From: VMGX01 sp038065915
Lineage (GTDB): Bacteria > Patescibacteriota > Minisyncoccia > Phycocordibacterales > 21-14-all-36-13
DNA: 15,279 nt
Assembly: GCA_038065915.1 (NCBI GenBank)
Contig: JBBTPZ010000020.1
Location: 1-15,279 of the forward strand
Reading direction: 5' to 3'
Below the pieces are notes generated by a model. It was not told the DNA's origin. It ran no database searches and saw only the letters and a list, made by a program, of their open reading frames with translations. The position numbers were made by a program, and so were the translations under genes. Positions within the stretch are counted from its first letter, which is position 1, and the number at the start of each line of letters is the position of its first letter. Positions 12,672 through 15,279 of this stretch are shown piece after piece.

Positions 12672-12823
12672 AATCCGAGTGTCTTTTTCGTGGCACTGGA
12701 TTTTAAAGTATTTTTCATCTAGCGGAATAGAAATATTCCATAGAAAATAAAATTCTGTTGAATCTTGTTTGTCTGTAGTAGACAGGCCAAACAGAAATTC
12801 GCCACGGGCGAATATTTAACAGA
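12672..12823 (+). promoter_or_regulatory. folded part of the 23S leader
   Basis: Successive helices are visible: AATCCGAGTG/CACTGGATT (12672-12702, one bulge), GGAATA/TATTCC (12724-12739), and a possible three-way junction closed by TCTGTT/AACAGA (12754-12823) with arms TGTCT/AGACA (12770-12784) and ATTCGCC/GGCGAAT (12797-12813). It probably contributes to processing of the precursor. Confidence 0.45.
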
Positions 12824-13112
12824 TTAAATTGTGGTTTATGTAGTTCCTAACAGGAAATACATAAGGGCGTATGGTGGATGCCTTGACTCTAAGAGGCGAT
12901 GAAGGACGTGGCATGGCTGCGATAAACTTCGGGGAGGTGCCTAGCAACCTTTGATCCGAAGGTTTCCGAATGGGGTAACCCATTGTGACAAACTCACAAT
13001 ACTGAATTTATTCAGTGCATACCTGGGGAAGTAAAACATTTCAGTACCCAGAGGAAAATAGAACAATAGTTATTCCCTTAGTAGCGGCGAGCGAAAAGGG
13101 AAAAGCCCAAAT

Positions 13113-13272
13113 TCTTGTCTCCGACAAGACCGCAGATTAACGCAGATTTATCCCGCCAAGGCGGGATAAAAAACGCAGATTAACGCAGATTTTTTTAATA
13201 TCAGCGAACATCTGCGAAGACGAGCGAAAGCGAGTCCATCTGCGAACATCAGCGTTCTCGCCGGAGGCGAGA
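13113..13272 (+). repeat. 23S insertion element, copy 1 (domain I)
   Basis: It begins TCTTGTCTCCGACAAGA and ends TCTCGCCGGAGGCGAGA, both hairpins. Between them are two copies of CGCAGATTAACGCAGAT (13131, 13174) separated by the palindrome ATCCCGCC-AA-GGCGGGAT (13150-13167), then a right arm with ATCTGCG words roughly complementary to the left arm. A small GAC..GTC hairpin with a GAAA loop lies in the middle of the right arm. It sits near E. coli position 275-300 by my alignment. Confidence 0.9.
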
Positions 13273-13483
13273 TGGTTGTAGGACGTTAATATCATATTTA
13301 TATGAAAGAAGTTACAAATGTGTTGGATAGTTGAACAAGCTGGAAAGCTTGGCCCCAGAGGGTGATAGCCCCTTAAACGAAATTTTACACACTTCTTTGT
13401 TAATGTTCCTGAGTATCTCAAGACACGAATGGCTTGAGAGAATCTGCCGGAACTAACCGGTAAGGCTAAATACTCTTAGAGAT

Positions 13484-13526
<43 letters not shown>

Positions 13527-13580
13527 GGAGAGGGGAGTGAAATAGACCTGAAACCATATGTCTACAAGGAGTCGGCGAGG

Positions 13581-13711
13581 GCATCACATTGAGTACAATG
13601 TGAATTTTCAATTTGCAATTATCAATTTTCATTAAATTTTCAATATTTCAATGTTTAAAAATTAATTCATTGGTTATTGATTAAAAATTAGAAATTAAAA
13701 ATTAGAAATTT
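13581..13711 (+). repeat. AT-rich 131-nt insertion in the helix 25 region of 23S
   Basis: GCATC at 13581-13585 is repeated at 13712-13716, directly before the normal helix 25 hairpin (GCGCTTAGCG). Between them lie a hairpin CACATTG/CAATGTG (13585-13602) and about 105 nt of AT-rich words. Helix 25 is a known site of intervening sequences in other bacteria. No ORF is inside. Confidence 0.75.
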
Positions 13712-14125
13712 GCATCGCGCTTAGCGTGATGTCCTCTACGGCGTGCCTATTGAAGAATGAGCCAACGAGTTTACATGTACTGCTTGACTAAGTCCCAAAA
13801 GGACGGAGTCTAAGGGAAACCGAGTGTTAAAAGCGCGTTCCGCTTTATTGCGGGTGTAGTATATGTAAGACCCGAAGCCAGGTGAGCTACCCATGATCAG
13901 GGTGAACTTTGTCGAAAGACAAAGGGAGGCCCGAACCGTTTAGCCGTGCAAAACTATCGGATGAATTGTGGGTAGGAGTGAAAAGCTAATCGAACTTGGT
14001 AATAGCTGGTTCTCTCCGAAATAGCTTTAGGGCTAGCGTTTAGTTTATCTTTTGGGGGTAGAGCACTGGATGGTCTGGATAGGGAGCAATCTCACTAGAC
14101 CAATCAAACTCCGAATACCAGAAAA

Positions 14126-14288
14126 TCTTGTCTCCGACAAGACCGCAGATTAACGCAGATTTATCCCGCCAAGGCGGGATAAAAAACGCAGATTAACGCA
14201 GATATATTATTTAATATCAGCGAACATCTGCGAAGGCGAGCGAAAGCGAGCCCATCTGCGAACATCAGCGTTCTCGCCGGAGGCGAGA
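14126..14288 (+). repeat. 23S insertion element, copy 2 (domain II)
   Basis: Same architecture and length class as copy 1 (163 nt), with TCC and GGA in the end hairpins and GGC..GCC in the middle right-arm hairpin. AAAAT directly flanks both sides (14122-14126 and 14288-14292), possibly a target duplication. It lies on the 3' strand of helix 38, the A-site finger, by my alignment. Confidence 0.9.
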
Positions 14289-14528
14289 AAATACTAAACA
14301 GTCAGACTACGGGGGCTAAGCTCCGTCGGTCAAAAGGGAAACAGCCCAGATCTCAAGTTAAGGTCCCTAAATTTACATTAAGTGCAAATAAGGAGGTGGA
14401 ATTTCTCCGACAGCGAGGAGGTTGGCTTAGAAGCAGCCATCCTTTAAAGAAAGCGTAACAGCTCACTCGTTAAGAGATTTTGCGCCACAAATAATCGGGG
14501 CTAAATGTGATACCGAAACTGAGGAATA

Positions 14529-14672
14529 TCTTGTCTACGACAAGACCGCAGATTAACGCAGATAAAAAAGCGCAGATTAACGCAGATATATTATTTAATA
14601 TCAGCGAACATCTGCGAAGGCGAGCGAAAGCGAGCCCATCTGCGAACATCAGCGTTCTCGCCGTAGGCGAGA
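14529..14672 (+). repeat. 23S insertion element, copy 3 (helix 45 region), lacking the inner palindrome
   Basis: 144 nt. The end hairpins carry TAC and GTA instead of TCC and GGA. The TTTATCCCGCC/GGCGGGATAAA palindrome between the two CGCAGATTAACGCAGAT-type repeats is absent, with only AAAAAAG in its place. It sits at the tip of helix 45, whose lower pairs (AATAT with ATGTT) remain. Helix 45 is a known intervening-sequence site in other bacteria. Confidence 0.9.
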
Positions 14673-15215
14673 TGTTGGTAGGAGAGCATTCCGTTCTACT
14701 GTGAAGCCAAAGGGGTGACCCATGGTGGAGTGTACGGAAGAGATAATGTTGGCACGAGTAACCACAATTCTACTAAGAAAGTGGAACGCCGAAAGATCAA
14801 GGTTTCCTTGGCAATGTAAATCATCCAAGGGTTAGTCGGTCCTAAGGTTATGACGAAAGTCGGAGCCGATGGACACACGGTTAATATTCCGTGACTTTCA
14901 TTTATTTCGATGGGGTGACGAAGTTTAGTATGTTTGGCGCATTATTGGATTTGCGTCTACTTTGTGAGGAAGGTGCTTAGGCAAATCCGGGCACCTGACT
15001 TTAATGTCAATTCTAAGCGAGGCGGAGAACCTGAGATTCGTCAAAGGGAATCAAACAAAGCAAGCTTTCAAGAAAAACCTCTAAGGTTAAATAAATGAAA
15101 ACCGTACCGAAAACCGACACAGGTGATCAGGTCGAGAAGACCAAGGCGAATGAGTGAGTGTTCCCCAAGGAACTCGGCAAAAAAGCAGCCGTAACTTTGG
15201 AATAAGGCTTTCCCT

Positions 15216-15279
15216 TCTTGTCTACGACAAGACCGCAGATTAACGCAGATTTATCCCGCCAAGGCGGGATAAAAAACGC
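15216..15279 (+). repeat. 23S insertion element, copy 4, cut by the window end
   Basis: It begins TCTTGTCTACGACAAGA, then CGCAGATTAACGCAGAT, the ATCCCGCC-AA-GGCGGGAT palindrome and the start of the second repeat. The TAC centre is like copy 3 while the palindrome is like copies 1 and 2. It lies near E. coli position 1700-1720 (helix 63 area) by my estimate. Confidence 0.85.

Noticed and set aside
13113..13272. Target-site duplications around insertion copies 1 and 3
   Set aside because: No matching flanking direct repeat was seen for these copies; only copy 2 (AAAAT) and the AT-rich insertion (GCATC) show one, and AAAAT is weak evidence in AT-rich DNA.
13137..13421. 94-codon minus-strand ORF over the first 23S insertion
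   Set aside because: It runs through conserved 23S rRNA sequence and the repeat element; its amino-acid pattern is only the translation of the CGCAGAT/ATCTGCG repeats.
14507..14704. 65-codon plus-strand ORF over the third 23S insertion
   Set aside because: Also a translation of repeat plus rRNA sequence; no start signal and no protein-like pattern.

Overview
The window looks like a piece of a Patescibacteria (Candidate Phyla Radiation) genome, probably Parcubacteria-like. This is inferred from AT-rich compact genes, many genes without a Shine-Dalgarno site, a ComEC split into separate proteins, and a 23S rRNA gene full of insertions. The standard genetic code is used: several genes end in TGA and none needs TGA as sense. 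No taxonomic search was possible.

Layout. Positions 1-321 hold an array of hairpins and no gene. Next come a HIT-family hydrolase on the minus strand (322-723) and a divergent recJ (822-2579). A small Cys-rich membrane protein follows (2640-2900), then rnhA with a C-terminal viroplasmin-like domain (2979-3674), overlapped by comEC (3662-5182). A winged-helix regulator (5324-5599) sits between two copies of one palindrome. After it are a secreted metallo-beta-lactamase protein that looks like the detached C-terminal part of ComEC (5644-6513), a stand-alone receiver-domain protein (6695-7096) and, convergent with it, rpmB (7093-7335, minus). A 388-nt intergenic region holds a 20-codon ORF resembling the bL28 N-terminus and a nested inverted-repeat unit. 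Then come a site-2 protease (7724-8332), the str-type cluster rpsL-rpsG-fusA (8429-11700) without tuf, a helical-repeat hypothetical protein on the minus strand (11879-12313), and the 5' two thirds of a 23S rRNA gene (about 12851 to beyond the window end).

How the genes fit together. ComEC (DNA uptake channel), the secreted MBL protein, RecJ (ssDNA exonuclease) and RNase HI form a plausible DNA-import and nucleotide-salvage group. The right half is translation machinery.

The most striking feature is in the 23S gene. Four copies of one 144-163-nt structured element are inserted at four helices and nowhere else in the window. A fifth, AT-rich insertion sits in the helix 25 region. The element begins and ends with small hairpins whose central triplets change together between copies (TCC with GGA, TAC with GTA), which points to a maintained pairing or a shared end-recognition rule. 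The 23S gene has no 16S upstream; it has its own promoter and a structured, attenuator-like leader. Several protein genes show an extended -10 promoter 6-9 nt before the start codon, suggesting leaderless mRNAs.
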